64,000 bases of DNA from Antedon mediterranea (GCF_964355755.1 NC_092670.1:2691001-2755000), one strand, 5' to 3'. Positions 23,736 through 37,139 are shown, counted from the stretch's first letter. Notes: generated from the sequence alone by a model not told the origin. Numbers and translations are program-made.

Positions 23736-24250
23736 TGCATTATATTGATATCAGTTTCATCTATCTAAGTCAATTTTTCAGAGTATATTCCTTATGGCCA
23801 GGAATCGATGTGGTTATGTTTTCAGGTTGCGCAATCAAACATTACGCGGTCTAGACGCGCGATTTAACGAAATCACGTTTGTAATCATGTCTTCACAAGC
23901 ATGAATCACTTTTAAACAAAATTTGGTACTCATAAATTTCAGGTCATATTTCATCATATGGCAATACAATTACGTGCGTAGCGCATATAACGCATGCGTA
24001 CGCGCGCTTAAAATGTTGAAAATTGTCACAATTTATTTTCGATGAAAATAGAGTACGTTTCAGACAATTTTAAGCGTTTAAAAAATTGCCATGAGTGCGC
24101 AGATTTTTGCACGCGCACTGCGCGTCAAACGTTAATGTGCACTGTTTTTGTCCGATTACTGTTGTATAACCTTTCTTTAATAATATCATCATATTTTATT
24201 CACTTTTCAACGCGAAACAGCGTTATACGAGCACGTCAAAAGTGACAATC
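23736..24250. repeat. Dispersed repeat family R2, copy 2
   Basis: Parallels 20690-21025: TTGATATCAGTTTCATCTA, TTCCTTATGGCCAGGAATCG, CGCATGCGTACGCGCGCTTA, TTATTTTCGATGAAAATAGA and CGTTATACGAGCACGTCAAA. Copy 2 has extra sequence in the middle. Both lack protein-coding capacity. Confidence 0.7.
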
Positions 24251-24495
24251 AAACAAATTATAACATTTTCTTAGGCCGAAATAACAAACTTAACATTAAC
24301 TTTCTTCCTTAGGAAGTTCATATATTAAAGTTAAAAGTATATAGTTTGACAGTGCATCATTTTTTTAAATTTTTAAAGATGTCATCATAGTTAAACATTA
24401 TAATTCATTGCGGTATGTAATAATCTATCTGCACCAAAGTGGTTACTGCATAGTAAATACACGGAGGAATTTTTCCATAACTTTTAGTCAGTTGT

Positions 24496-24570
24496 GTATG
24501 GCTCGGTGGTCTTTGCTCGTGTCTATAGCATTGAAGTACCGAGTTCGAGTCTCACCTTGGGAAACCAAAC
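24496..24570 (+). repeat. tRNA-derived SINE head
   Basis: TATGGCTCGGTGGTC resembles an RNA polymerase III A box and GTTCGAGTCTC a B box at the usual spacing. The 3' part CACCTTGGGAA does not pair well as an acceptor stem, so this looks like a SINE rather than a tRNA gene. The 3' end of the element is unclear (about 24660). Confidence 0.55.
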
Positions 24571-25001
24571 GAAATAAGATTTTTTTTATTATCCGTATTG
24601 TTTGTTCAATTGTATTTCTTAGTGTTAGATTATACACATGATTTATAATGAAATCTAAATAAAAACACAAATGTGGTTTATGACATTATATACGCAGAAA
24701 GATCTTTGATCAGATTATGATACCGGCTATTGTATTTGCGTTAGCAAGATCCTATCATATATTATAAATAACTAACGATTCTGAGAAAATCAATCAATCA
24801 ATATATCTTAAATCAATCAATTATCTTTATTTAAATCAATGCATATAACCTATAATTCGTCATAGTGACGAATTAAATCTAGTTGTATAATTATTTTGAA
24901 TAGAAACCTTTTATTTTCAGTAAATTTATTCTCTATTTTTTCATTGATAGAAAAAAAGCAATTGAGTTTTGGTACTGTAGAATTGAAAGTAGAATGTAAT
25001 A

Positions 25002-26130
25002 GATAATCCATTTGTATGTGAGATGCAATAGTGACATTATAGATTGACATGATAACCCATTTGTATGTGAGATGCAATAGTGACATTATAGATTGACATG
25101 GTATCCCATTTGTATGTGAGATACAATAGTGACATTATAGATTGACATGATAACCCATTTGTATGTGAGATGCAATAGTGACATTAGAGATTGACATGAT
25201 AACCCATTTGTATGTGAGATGCAATAGTGACATTATAGATTGACATGATAACCCATTTGTATGTGAGATGCAATAGTGACATTATAGATTGACATGATAA
25301 CCCATTTGTATGTGAGATGCAATAGTGACATTATAGATTGACATGGTATCCCATTTGTATGTGAGATGCAGAGTGACATTATAGATTGACATGATAACCC
25401 ATTTGTATGTGAGATGCAATAGTGACATTAGAGATTGACATGAACCCATTTGTATGTGAGATGCAATAGTGACATTATAGATTGACATGATAACCCATTT
25501 GTATGTGAGATGCAATAGTGACATTATAGATTGACATGGTATCCCATTTGTATGTGAGATACAATAGTGACATTAGAGATTGACATGATCACCCATTTGT
25601 ATGTGAGATACAATAGTGACATTATAGATTGACATGATAACCCATTTGTATGTGAGATGCAATAGTGAAATTATAGATTGGCATGATAACCCATTTGTAT
25701 GTGAGATGCAATAGTGACATTATAGATTGACATGATAACCCATTTGTATGTGAGATACAATAGTGACATTATAGATTGACATGATAACCCATTTGTATGT
25801 GAGATGCAATAGTGACATTAGAGATTGACATGATAACCCATTTGTATGTGAGATGCAATAGTGACATTATAGATTGACATGATAACCCATTTGTATGTGA
25901 GATGCAGAGTGATATTAGAGATTGACATGATAACCCATTTGTATGTGAGATGCAATAGTTACATTATAGATTGACATGATAACCCATTTGTATGTGAGAT
26001 GCAATAGTGACATTATAGATTGACATGATAACCCATTTGTATGTGAGATGCAGAGTGATATGAAAGATTGACATGATAACCCATTTGTATGTGAGATGCA
26101 GAGTGACATTATAGATTTACATGGTATCCT
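25002..26130. repeat. Satellite array, 49-bp unit, about 23 copies
   Basis: The unit is GATAACCCATTTGTATGTGA followed by GATGCAATAGTGACATTATA and GATTGACAT. Variants include GGTATCCC for GATAACCC, TACAATAG for TGCAATAG, a short deletion giving GCAGAGTG, and ATTAGAG for ATTATAG. Minus-strand open frames across it are repeat by-products. Confidence 0.95.
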
Positions 26131-27936
26131 ACAATTCAAGGATCTACATAAAAGAGTTTAATATATAAAAGAGATTTTATAAAATAGGCTAATTTAATTT
26201 CTTAAATTAATTACTTAATTATTAACTATTTTAAATGATATAACGTTCATTGTTCAAATCATTATTCAAATCATTGTTTAAATCAATTTTGTGGGTTTTT
26301 ATGTTTACTTTATGGTTTGTAATATTGTGTTTCTTCATAAGAGATGTATGCGACATTATTACACAGAGAAGAAATAAAGGCAGGAAATAATTGAGCATAA
26401 TAAACCACAACTAGCTGATTTTGGGGGTGGGGTTCTCGAGCCCTCTAATAGTAAAAAAAAAATTTAGTAATTATACACAGGGGTAAAGTATAGTGGGAGG
26501 AATTGAGGTCAGCCTTACAAAATTAAAAATGATTATTGTAATGAAAATTCTTTTAAACGGCATATCAATCTGTGTTCAGTCAGCCGGCCCCAACCATGAT
26601 TGGGGCTGAGGTGGTTGGAGATGTAGGTGTTAAAAAAACATTGTACACAAAACGTTCCGTCAGAGTGCCATAATTCCGGGCATGTAGATGTTAATATATC
26701 TACAAATTTACACAATTTTTAGCACTGATAGACCAGGGTGTGATTCTGCCTATTTTTTGGATGTTAATTCGGTCAATGTCTCGATGTCTAACATCAAATT
26801 TGTCTGTATGCATACTGCACTTCTGTGTGCACAATTATCATAGTATTTGCAATGGTTTAAGAGTGTACATGTAACAGTTTATCAGGAGATAAATGTATCA
26901 ATGATAAATTCAAATATTTACAACAAATGCTATAGAATACACCTTCTGCCATCGTCAAGTATTTACATAAAGTTATTTTCAACAGCGCCACCAATGATTT
27001 GTAATATATAGTAACTTTGTGTTGTATCTTCTTGTTGTGTTCCCTTTCAATGTTTGTTTATTGTATTTTACATCCTTCTATGCATTGATAAATAAATGTC
27101 ATAAATCGTATAAATAGACATAAAAGTTGATGAGCAAACCAAGACTTTAATCATATCTGTTTAATTATTAAATATATTGAGGTAATGACAAGTAAAAAAG
27201 AAGTGTGTGAATACACATTATTTCAACCAATCATTGTCAATATTGTCATAGTTATCAGATGTGATTATGTGTGGCTTTTCATAATGATAACAGGCCTCAA
27301 TTTTTGCATAATACATCTTGTAAATGGTGGATACCTATAACATTTACAAATTGCAAATTAATTTATATTTCAACTTTTGTACACTTTTTTTTACACATTG
27401 TTTTATAACTGTAAAACTATCAATTAATTTTTTAGCTTCCATTGTTGCATACAATTTACGGTATTTTTTAGTTATATAATGATATGTCATACAAAACCGT
27501 GATGAAACATAAGCAAAATGTATTCATTTTTTCACTTTTATTTACAAAAATATAACTTTGTTATCCTTATTTATTTATAGCAATCAAATTTAAAAATATA
27601 CAAAAAAAAAACAGGAAATAAACAAAAAAGTAAATAACAAAAATAAGACTACTTCAGATAATAGGAGGAAAGTAACCTGGGTTACGTAATAAACAAAATC
27701 AAATATGTAAAATACATATATATATATATATATATTTATATATTGTAACATGCAGTTGAGTGTACTTTGGTTCAAAACTATATGACCCAATCATGTGACC
27801 CAAGACAAACATATACTGACAAGATGGGAAAATCTAAAATCTTGATGCATAAATATACAATATAAATGTGCATGCTCTTCAAAACTGTAGATACAAAAAA
27901 AATCTGCAGGAAAAAAAAAATGAGTGTAGGATATAG
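26131..27936. other. AT-rich sequence between satellites
   Basis: No exon or RNA gene recognised. A short TA microsatellite lies at about 27714-27740. A GGCCCCAACCATGATTGGGGCT hairpin occurs at about 26585-26607; a related GGCCCCACCATGGTTGGTGCT sequence recurs near 47640. Confidence 0.5.
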
Positions 27937-30900
27937 TAAACAAATACACCTTGAGAGTTTCTGGTTTAAACCATGGGCAGACTTGCCTCCAAAGAAGTAC
28001 TAGTTACTAATATACCTTGAGAGTTTCTGGTTTAAACCATGAGCAGACTTACCTCCAAAGAAGTACTATTCACTAATATACCTTGAGAGTTTCTGGTTTA
28101 AACTATGGACAGACTTGCCTCCAAAGAAGTACTAGTTACTAATATACCTTGAGAGTTTCTGGTTTAAACCATGGACAGACTTACCTCCAAAGAAGTACTA
28201 TTCACTAATATACCTTGAGAGTTTCTGGTTTAAACCATGGGCAGACTTGCCTCCAAAGAAGTACTAGTTACTAATATACCTTGAGAGTTTCTGGTTTAAA
28301 CCATGGACAGACTTACCTCCAAAGAAGTACTATTCACTAATATACCTTGAGAGTTTCTGGTTTAAACCATGGGCAGACTTGCCTCCAAAGAAGTACTAGT
28401 TACTAATATACCTTGAGAGTTTCTGGTTTAAACCATGGACAGACTTGCCTCCAAAGAAGTACTAGTTACTAATATACCTTGAGAGTTTCTGGTTTAAACC
28501 ATGGACAGACTTACCTCCAAAAAAGTACTATTCACTAATATACCTTGAGAGTTTCTGGTTTAAACCATGGGCAGACATGCCTCCAAAGAAGTACTAGTTA
28601 CTAATATACCTTGAGAGTTTCTGGTTTAAACCATGGACAGACTTGCCTCCAAAGAAGTACTATTCACTAATATACCTTGAGAGTTTCTGGTTTAAACCAT
28701 GGACAGACTTGCCTCCAAAGAAGTACTAGTTACTAATACACCTTGAGAGTTTCTGGTTTAAACCATGGACAGACTTGCCTCCAAAGAAGTACTAGTTACT
28801 AATATACCTTGAGAGTTTCTGGTTTAAACCATGAGCAGACTTGCCTCCAAAGAAGTACTAGTTACTAATATACCTTGAGAGTTTCTGGTTTAAACCATGA
28901 GCAGACTTGCCTCCAAAGAAGTACTAGTTACTAATATACCTTGAGAGTTTCTGGTTTAAACCATGAGCAGACTTGCCTCCAAAGAAGTACTAGTTACTAA
29001 TATACCTTGCGAGTTTCTGGTTTAAACCATGGACAGACTTACCTCCAAAGAAGTACTAGTTACTAATACACCTTGAGAGTTTCTGGTTTAAACCATGAGC
29101 AGACTTGCCTCCAAAGAAGTACTAGTTACTAATATACCTTGAGAGTTTCTGGTTTAAACCATGAGCAGACTTGCCTCCAAAGAAGTACTAGTTACTAATA
29201 TACCTTGAGAGTTTCTGGTTTAAACCATGAGCAGACGTGCCTCCAAAGAAGTACTAGTTACTAATATACCTTGAGAGTTTCTGGTTTAAACCATGGACAG
29301 ACTTGCCTCCAAAGAAGTACTAGTTACTAATATACCTTGAGAGTTTCTGGTTTAAACCATGAGCAGACTTGCCTCCAAAAGAAGTATTATTCACTAATAT
29401 ACCTTGAGAGTTTCTGGTTTAAACCATGAGCAGACTTGCCTCCAAAGAAGTACTAGTTACTAATATACCTTGAGAGTTTCTGGTTTAAACCATGGACAGA
29501 CTTGCCTCCAAAGAAGTATATTCACTAATATACCTTGAGAGTTTCTGGTTTAAACCATGGACAGACTTGCCTCCAAAGAAGTACTAGTTACTAATATACC
29601 TTGAGAGTTTCTGGTTTAAACCATGAGCAGACTTGCCTCCAAAGAAGTACTAGTTACTAATATACCTTGAGAGTTTCTGGTTTAAACCATGGACAGACTT
29701 GCCTCCAAAGAAGTACTAGTTACTAATATACCTTGAGAGTTTCTGGTTTAAACCATGGACAGACTTGCCTCCAAAGAAGTACTAGTTACTAATATACCTT
29801 GAGAGTTTCTGGTTTAAACCATGGACAGACTTGCCTCCAAAGAAGTACTAGTTACTAATATACCTTGAGAGTTTCTGGTTTAAACCATGGACAGACTTGC
29901 CTCCAAAGAAGTACTAGTTACTAATATACCTTGAGAGTTTCTGGTTTAAACCATGGACAGACTTGCCTCCAAAGAAGTACTAGTTACTAATATACCTTGA
30001 GAGTTTCTGGTTTAAACCATGGATAGACTTGCCTCCAAAGAAGTACTATTCACTAATATACCTTGAGAGTTTCTGGTTTAAACTATGGGCAGACTTGCCT
30101 CCAAAGAAGTACTAGTTACTAATATACCTTGAGAGTTTCTGGTTTAAACCATGAGCAGACTTGCCTCCAAAGAAGTACTAGTTACTAATATACCTTGAGA
30201 GTTTCTGGTTTAAACCATGGACAGACTTGCCTCCAAAGAAGTACTAGTTACTAATATACCTTGAGAGTTTCTGGTTTAAACCATGAGCAGACTTGCCTCC
30301 AAAGAAGTACTAGTTACTAATATACCTTGAGAGTTTCTGGTTTAAACCATGGACAGACTTGCCTCCAAAGAAGTACTAGTTACTAATATACCTTGAGAGT
30401 TTCTGGTTTAAACCATGGACAGACTTGCCTCCAAAGAAGTACTAGTTACTAATATACCTTGAGAGTTTCTGGTTTAAACCATGGACAGACTTGCCTCCAA
30501 AGAAGTACTAGTTACTAATATACCTTGAGAGTTTCTGGTTAAAACCATGGACAGACTTGCCTCCAAAGAAGTACTAGTTACTAATATACCTTGAGAGTTT
30601 CTGGTTTAAACCATGAGCAGACTTGCCTCCAAAGAAGTACTAGTTACTAATATACCTTGAGAGTTTCTGGTTTAAACCATGGACAGACTTACCTCCAAAG
30701 AAGTACTATTCACTAATATACCTTGAGAGTTTCTGGTTTAAACCATGGGCAGACTTGCCTCCAAAGAAGTACTAGTTACTAATATACCTTGAGAGTTTCT
30801 GGTTTAAACCATGGACAGACTTGCCTCCAAAGAAGTACTATTCACTAATATACCTTGAGAGTTTCTGGTTTAAACCATGGGCAGACTTGCCTCCAAAGAA

Positions 30901-33569
30901 GTACTAGTTACTAATACACCTTGAGAGTTTCTGGTTTAAACCATGGACAGACTTGCCTCCAAAGAAGTACTAGTTACTAATATACCTTGAGAGTTTCTGG
31001 TTTAAACCATGAGCAGACTTGCCTCCAAAGAAGTACTAGTTACTAATATACCTTGAGAGTTTCTGGTTTAAACCATGAGCAGACTTGCCTCCAAAGAAGT
31101 ACTAGTTACTAATATACCTTGAGAGTTTCTGGTTTAAACCATGGGCAGACTTGCCTCCAAAGAAGTACTAGTTACTAATACACCTTGAGAGTTTCTGGTT
31201 TAAACCATGGACAGACTTGCCTCCAAAGAAGTACTAGTTACTAATATACCTTGAGAGTTTCTGGTTTAAACCATGAGCAGACTTGCCTCCAAAGAAGTAC
31301 TAGTTACTAATATACCTTGAGAGTTTCTGGTTTAAACCATGAGCAGACTTGCCTCCAAAGAAGTACTAGTTACTAATATACCTTGAGAGTTTCTGGTTTA
31401 AACCATGAGCAGACTTGCCTCCAAAGAAGTACTAGTTACTAATATACCTTGAGAGTTTCTGGTTTAAACCATGAGCAGACTTGCCTCCAAAGAAGTACTA
31501 GTTACTAATATACCTTGAGAGTTTCTGGTTTAAACCATGGACAGACTTGCCTCCAAAGAAGTACTAGTTACTAATACACCTTGAGAGTTTCTGGTTTAAA
31601 CCATGAGCAGACTTGCCTCCAAAGAAGTACTAGTTACTAATATACCTTGAGAGTTTCTGGTTTAAACCATGAGCAGACTTGCCTCCAAAGAAGTACTAGT
31701 TACTAATATACCTTGAGAGTTTCTGGTTTAAACCATGAGCAGACTTGCCTCCAAAGAAGTACTAGTTACTAATATACCTTGAGAGTTTCTGGTTTAAACC
31801 ATGGACAGACTTGCCTCCAAAGAAGTACTAGTTACTAATATACCTTGAGAGTTTCTGGTTTAAACCATGAGCAGACTTGCCTCCAAAGAAGTACTATTCA
31901 CTAATATACCTTGAGAGTTTCTGGTTTAAACCATGAGCAGACTTGCCTCCAAAGAAGTACTAGTTACTAATATACCTTGAGAGTTTCTGGTTTAAACCAT
32001 GGACAGACTTGCCTCCAAAGAAGTATATTCACTAATATACCTTGAGAGTTTCTGGTTTAAACCATGGACAGACTTGCCTCCAAAGAAGTACTAGTTACTA
32101 ATATACCTTGAGAGTTTCTGGTTTAAACCATGAGCAGACTTGCCTCCAAAGAAGTACTAGTTACTAATATACCTTGAGAGTTTCTGGTTTAAACCATGGA
32201 CAGACTTGCCTCCAAAGAAGTACTAGTTACTAATATACCTTGAGAGTTTCTGGTTTAAACCATGGACAGACTTGCCTCCAAAGAAGTACTAGTTACTAAT
32301 ATACCTTGAGAGTTTCTGGTTTAAACCATGGACAGACTTGCCTCCAAAGAAGTACTAGTTACTAATATACCTTGAGAGTTTCTGGTTTAAACCATGGACA
32401 GACTTGCCTCCAAAGAAGTACTAGTTACTAATATACATTGAGAGTTTCTGGTTTAAACCATGGACAGACTTGCCTCCAAAGAAGTACTAGTTACTAATAT
32501 ACCTTGAGAGTTTCTGGTTTAAACCATGGACAGACTTGCCTCCAAATAAGTACTAGTTACTAATATACCTTGAGAGTTTCTGGTTTAAACCATGGACAGA
32601 CTTGCCTCCAAAGAAGTACTATTCACTAATATACCTTGAGAGTTTCTGGTTTAAACTATGGGCAGACTTGCCTCCAAAGAAGTACTAGTTACTAATATAC
32701 CTTGAGAGTTTCTGGTTTAAACTATGGGCAGACTTGCCTCCAAAGAAGTACTAGTTACTAATATACCTTGAGAGTTTCTGGTTTAAACCATGGACAGACT
32801 TGCCTCCAAAGAAGTACTAGTTACTAATATACCTTGAGAGTTTCTGGTTTAAACCATGGACAGACTTGCCTCCAAAGAAGTACTAGTTACTAATATACCT
32901 TGAGAGTTTCTGGTTTAAACCATGGACAGACTTGCCTCCAAAGAAGTACTAGTTACTAATATACCTTGAGAGTTTCTGGTTTAAACCATGGACAGACTTG
33001 CCTCCAAAGAAGTACTAGTTACTAATATACCTTGAGAGTTTCTGGTTTAAACCATGGACAGACTTGCCTCCAAAGAAGTACTAGTTACTAATATACCTTG
33101 AGAGTTTCTGGTTTAAACCATGGGCAGACTTGCCTCCAAAGAAGTACTAGTTACTAATATACCTTGAGAGTTTCTGGTTTAAACCATGGGCAGACTTGCC
33201 TCCAAAGAAGTACTAGTTACTAATATACCTTGAGAGTTTCTGGTTTAAACCATGGACAGACTTGCCTCCAAAGAAGTACTAGTTACTAATATACCTTGAG
33301 AGTTTCTGGTTTAAACCATGGACAGACTTGCCTCCAAAGAAGTACTAGTTACTAATATACCTTGAGAGTTTCTGGTTTAAACCATGGACAGACTTGCCTC
33401 CAAAGAAGTACTAGTTACTAATATACCTTGAGAGTTTCTGGTTTAAACCATGGACAGACTTGCCTCCAAAGAAGTACTAGTTACTAATACTATAGTAAAC
33501 AAATATACCTTGAGAGTTTCTGATTTAAACCATGGACAGACTTGCCTCCAGAGAAGTACTATTCACTAT
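27937..33569. repeat. Satellite array, 66-bp unit, about 85 copies
   Basis: The unit is ATACCTTGAGAGTTTCTGGT, then TTAAACCATG with GGCAG, GAGCAG-type or GACAG variants, then ACTTGCCTCCAAAGAAGTAC and TAGTTACTAAT or TATTCACTAAT. Each copy carries the 12-bp palindrome TGGTTTAAACCA. The array begins and ends beside TATAGTAAACAAATA. The first copies alternate between two types, giving a 132-bp period; later copies are more uniform. No coding content. Confidence 0.97.
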
Positions 33570-33827
33570 GCTATTACTATTTGGAAGCACCGATCAACCC
33601 ATAGTTTTAACTAGAAAGTAGGCAACCAATGTATATTTGTTTTTATATTGTGGATCAAACATTTTAACACACCTAATGTTCTAATGTAAACTTTTTTTCA
33701 ATTTATCCGTCACTTAGAATCGAATTTCAAAAGGCTCTAGGCTATTTAAGAATGTGGCACTCTACAGGTTGGTTCAACTACAAAAAAAGCTGGATGTGCA
33801 GTAGTAGTCATGTGACGTCATTTATTA

Positions 33828-33887
33828 TTTGTTAAACAATAATCTAAAATATATTTAATTATATTTTAGATTATTGTTTAACAAATA
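33828..33887. repeat. Hairpin
   Basis: TATTTGTTAAACAATAATCT and its inverse are separated by about 15 bases of A/T, making a near-perfect stem. Probably a relic of a foldback element. Confidence 0.75.
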
Positions 33888-34290
33888 GTTGGTTAACAAT
33901 AGTAAATGGTTCAGCGAGGTTTTCTCACAAAATACTCCCATACCAATGGTTGAACCAATTCTCCAAAATAATACCTCCCCCCCCCCCTTGGTGGGGCATT
34001 AAATTTCAACTGGCTCTCTTTATAAACAAAAACCCAAGTTAACTTCCCTTGCAAATAACTTTATACAAATAAGATAATTCAATACTGAAGTTGACAGCAT
34101 ATTCACAAAACCACCAAAATTATCCTATTCCAATGGTTGAGCAGATTTAGCTCCTATTATGGAATATCTCATGTGAATGGTTGATCAAAATCCTATAAAA
34201 TCCTCAGAGTGCTATGCCTACTATTATTATTATTGTAAATTAAGAAAGCCTTGCATAAGTTATTTAGGCCTATGCCTTGCAGAAGGATTA

Positions 34291-34443
34291 GAACACGATA
34301 AGATCTAACTTAGGTCACTGAGGTGGAACCCCTACATTTAACACATTCAGACTAGGTGGGTACTAGAACATAAGATAAGATCTAACTTGGTTCACTGAGG
34401 TGGGACCCCTACATTTAACACATTCAGACTTGTGGTGGTACTA
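34291..34443. repeat. Direct duplication, about 75 bp
   Basis: Two successive copies share GATAAGATCTAACTT, TCACTGAGGTGG and ACCCCTACATTTAACACATT with a few substitutions. Confidence 0.8.
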
Positions 34444-34514
34444 TAGCATCCTACGGACCCTAACACACATACCTAACGAAGTAAAGTCCTATTTCTATCC
34501 TAGTGTAACATTAG

Positions 34515-35015
34515 GATAACGTATCTCAACGTATCAATTTCTATTCTAGTCTTCTTGTAGCCTAGAATAACGGCTTGAAACGTATCTCTTATTTTCTATT
34601 TTAGGGAACCCTAAAATAACGGCTTGAAACGTATCTCTTATTTTCTATTTTAGGGAACACCCTAGAATAACGGCTTGAAACGTATCTCTTATTTTCTATT
34701 TCAAGGAACACCCTAAAATAACGGCTTGAAACGTATCTCGTATTTTCTATTGTAGGGAACACCCTAGAATAACGGCTTGAAACGTATCTCTTATTTTCTA
34801 TTTTAGGGAACACCCTAGAATAACGGCTTGAAACGTATCTCTTATTTTCTATTTCAAGGAACACCCTAAAATAACGGCTTGAAACGTATCTCTTATTTTC
34901 TATTTTAGGGAACACCCTAGAATAACGGCTTGAAACGTATCTCTTATTTTCTATTTTAGGGAACACCCTAGAATAACGGCTTGAAACGTATCTCTTATTT
35001 TCTATTTTAAAGAAC
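34515..35015. repeat. Satellite array, 51-bp unit
   Basis: The unit is AACGGCTTGAAACGTATCTC, TTATTTTCTATTTTAGGGAA, CACCCTAGAAT. Being 17 codons long, it keeps a minus-strand frame open (34601-34966) that repeats VFPKIENKRYVSSRYSR. No other coding evidence exists, so I treat the frame as a consequence of the period. One more copy stands at about 35196-35246. Confidence 0.93.
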
Positions 35016-35029
35016 TCTCAAAAATATCT

Positions 35030-35345
35030 ATTTTCAACGAATCACTGATAGCAAAGCCTGTACCAATTCACGTATTTCCCTTCTGGCGTGATGACAGAGT
35101 ACGACACTTAGCTTTATTATCTTTGTTTTCTTAGTAGTTCAACTGAGGAATTCCAGGAACATTGGTTTCTCTTCTAGTCAGTCTTTTTCTAGCCTAGAAT
35201 AACGGCTTGAAACGTATCTCTTAATTTCTATTTTAGGGAACACCCAAAAATATCGATTTTCAACGAATCACTGATAGCAAAGCCTGTACGTACTAATTCA
35301 CGTATTTCACTAGCGTGATAACAGAGTACGACACTTAGCTTCGTT
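35030..35345. repeat. Direct duplication flanking the 51-bp repeat
   Basis: TTTTCAACGAATCACTGATA, GCAAAGCCTGTAC and GAGTACGACACTTAGCTT occur at about 35032-35112 and again at 35257-35342, so the 51-bp array and its flank were duplicated together. Confidence 0.75.
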
Positions 35346-35560
35346 ATCTTTGTTTTTTCCACTTTTTCAGTTCGTTTCTTGTTGACGTACGTACACACAC
35401 AACAGTGTTAAAAGAAATGATGACAATCTGAGGTAGGTTTGTCTCATTAGAGTGCAATGTTGAATGAACTATACCATTACCGGGTGGGGTTATTTTATGT
35501 TAAAGTTCTTCTTGTAATATTTTCCTCTCTTCGGAGAGAGAGAGGGGCTATCCAGGTAAG

Positions 35561-35803
35561 CAGTGGCATAACCCAGGTTCCAACGCTGGAAGTCTTGGAT
35601 GTTTTAAGCCCTTTTGGCATATTTTAAAGCCCATATTTCCTCTGGGCACTGCTAAGGGGCCACCACAAGCTCCAAGTTCCAACACAGTATGCTTCGTTTT
35701 TAGCTTTTTTTTTTGGCATATTCGAATGCCCGTTTTCCTCTCTAAGCACTGCTAAGGGGCCCCTGGGTTTAGCCAGTGAGCGCTCATAGCCGTTATGCCA
35801 CTG
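35561..35803. mobile_element. hAT-like MITE
   Basis: Ends CAGTGGCATAAC and GTTATGCCACTG are exact inverse complements. CAGGTAAG (35553-35560) and CAGGTATG (35804-35811) form an 8-bp target duplication with one mismatch. An 8-bp duplication with CAGTGGC-type ends is typical of hAT elements. The 243-bp interior contains a duplicated GCACTGCTAAGGGGCC. No coding capacity. Confidence 0.75.
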
Positions 35804-35955
35804 CAGGTATGCTGCACTCATCATAGACTACCAACACCACTGTTGGTTTGTGTAGTCTAACTTGGGTCATTGAGGGAATGGAAATATCAATTATCTAAAA
35901 TCATCAATGCATAACTTCATTATTCATTTTCTTTTCATCAAGTTTCTTAATGGAT

Positions 35956-36078
35956 TCATTCATCTTGTCTCCTACTCTTGATGTTGAGCTCGCTGATTAC
36001 CATTTTCATCTTGTTTAGAATTCTTTGGGAATGTTCATCACACCATCCAGATACTGTTGTTTTTGCTGGCTGATAATT
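35956..36078 (-). CDS. Possible terminal coding exon
   Basis: 123 bp from acceptor TTTGTTGTAG| to a TGA stop. Reads NYQPAKTTVSGWCDEHSQRI and LNKMKMVISELNIKSRRQDE, an amphipathic helix-like tail. Position and strand fit the 3' end of the ROCO-DED gene, but it could belong to a separate transcript. Confidence 0.45.
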   Translation of the reverse strand, partial: NYQPAKTTVSGWCDEHSQRILNKMKMVISELNIKSRRQDE

Positions 36079-36588
36079 CTACAACAAAGTAAATACAAAT
36101 TGTTATGTTTTTGGTTTTATATATATAAATTTATATAAATTTGAAAAATATAAGAAATAGGAAAAAGTTGTTATTAAAATACCATAACAATAATTCAATT
36201 TTTTAATTCAATAATTAAATTTCGCCATAATATTCATTGCTGGCCTATATACCTTAACTTGTGCGCTCGCATCGCGAGGTTTATAGCGTAAGCCTGCCTG
36301 GAGGAGTAGAATATAAGACCACAGCGTTGATAGTCTTAGGCTTAGACTTTATATTGCAACAGGCTTAAGTCTAGGACATTTAGTGCAAACCGCACCTCGT
36401 ATTTTCGCCCATGAGTTAGATGTATATATACCATACTGTAAACAGTCTATAAATGCCTCAATACAATCAAATAAGAACTGTAAATCACAATTAACAAATA
36501 ATAATGTGAACGAGGAATTACAATTCTGCAATAAAAGTCTAAATAAGTAGAATATTAGGACCCCCAACTCTATTGGAATAAAACATAC

Positions 36589-36633
36589 TTTCTGCATTGC
36601 TTTATGGTCCAGCTTTACTTCTTGATTGTTTAC
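36589..36633 (-). CDS. Possible penultimate exon
   Basis: 45 bp, phase 0-0; acceptor TTCTTTATAG| and donor CAGAAA|GTATGT. Reads VNNQEVKLDHKAMQK. Other frames contain stops. It joins the terminal exon in frame, but its link to the DED exon needs one more exon that changes phase. Confidence 0.45.
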
Positions 36634-37139
36634 CTATAAAGAAGGAATTTTAGGAAAGTAATTACTATAATATAACATTGTATTTAAACTTTCATACATT
36701 TTTCCTGTAATTTTTGACATTTTGTAAAAATAATGCATATTACTTTAAAAACATTCTTGTCTTAAGAAATCTGTTCAAAATCTGCAAAAATAGTGACTTG
36801 ATCATCAATGTTTTTTAGTATTATCACAAATTTATGTTTCTTTTTTTTATTATCCTTCTCTGTAACACTTAAGGTTGAAAATCACTGTTTGACATGAGAC
36901 TGATATTGATAAAATGATTCATTCATTCATAAAATTAATAATTGTTTGGTGATTTAGATGATTAAACAAAGCTTGCAACAAAATCTAAAGGAGTTACCAC
37001 AAGCAATGTTTGATTTACAAGAATGTAATTACCATTTGAATCTAAAATCAATTTGGATATATTTACTTTAACCGTTGCATTAAACACGTAAATATAACAA
37101 AAACAATAATATAAAAAACAAGTTAAATTAAAAGACTAT

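Noticed and set aside
25282-26139. Repetitive open frames across the 49-bp satellite
   Set aside because: The frame is broken by the non-multiple-of-three period and shifts from unit to unit; translation of satellite.
27937-33569. CRISPR-like array
   Set aside because: Units are contiguous near-identical 66-bp repeats without unique spacers in a eukaryotic genome; it is a satellite.
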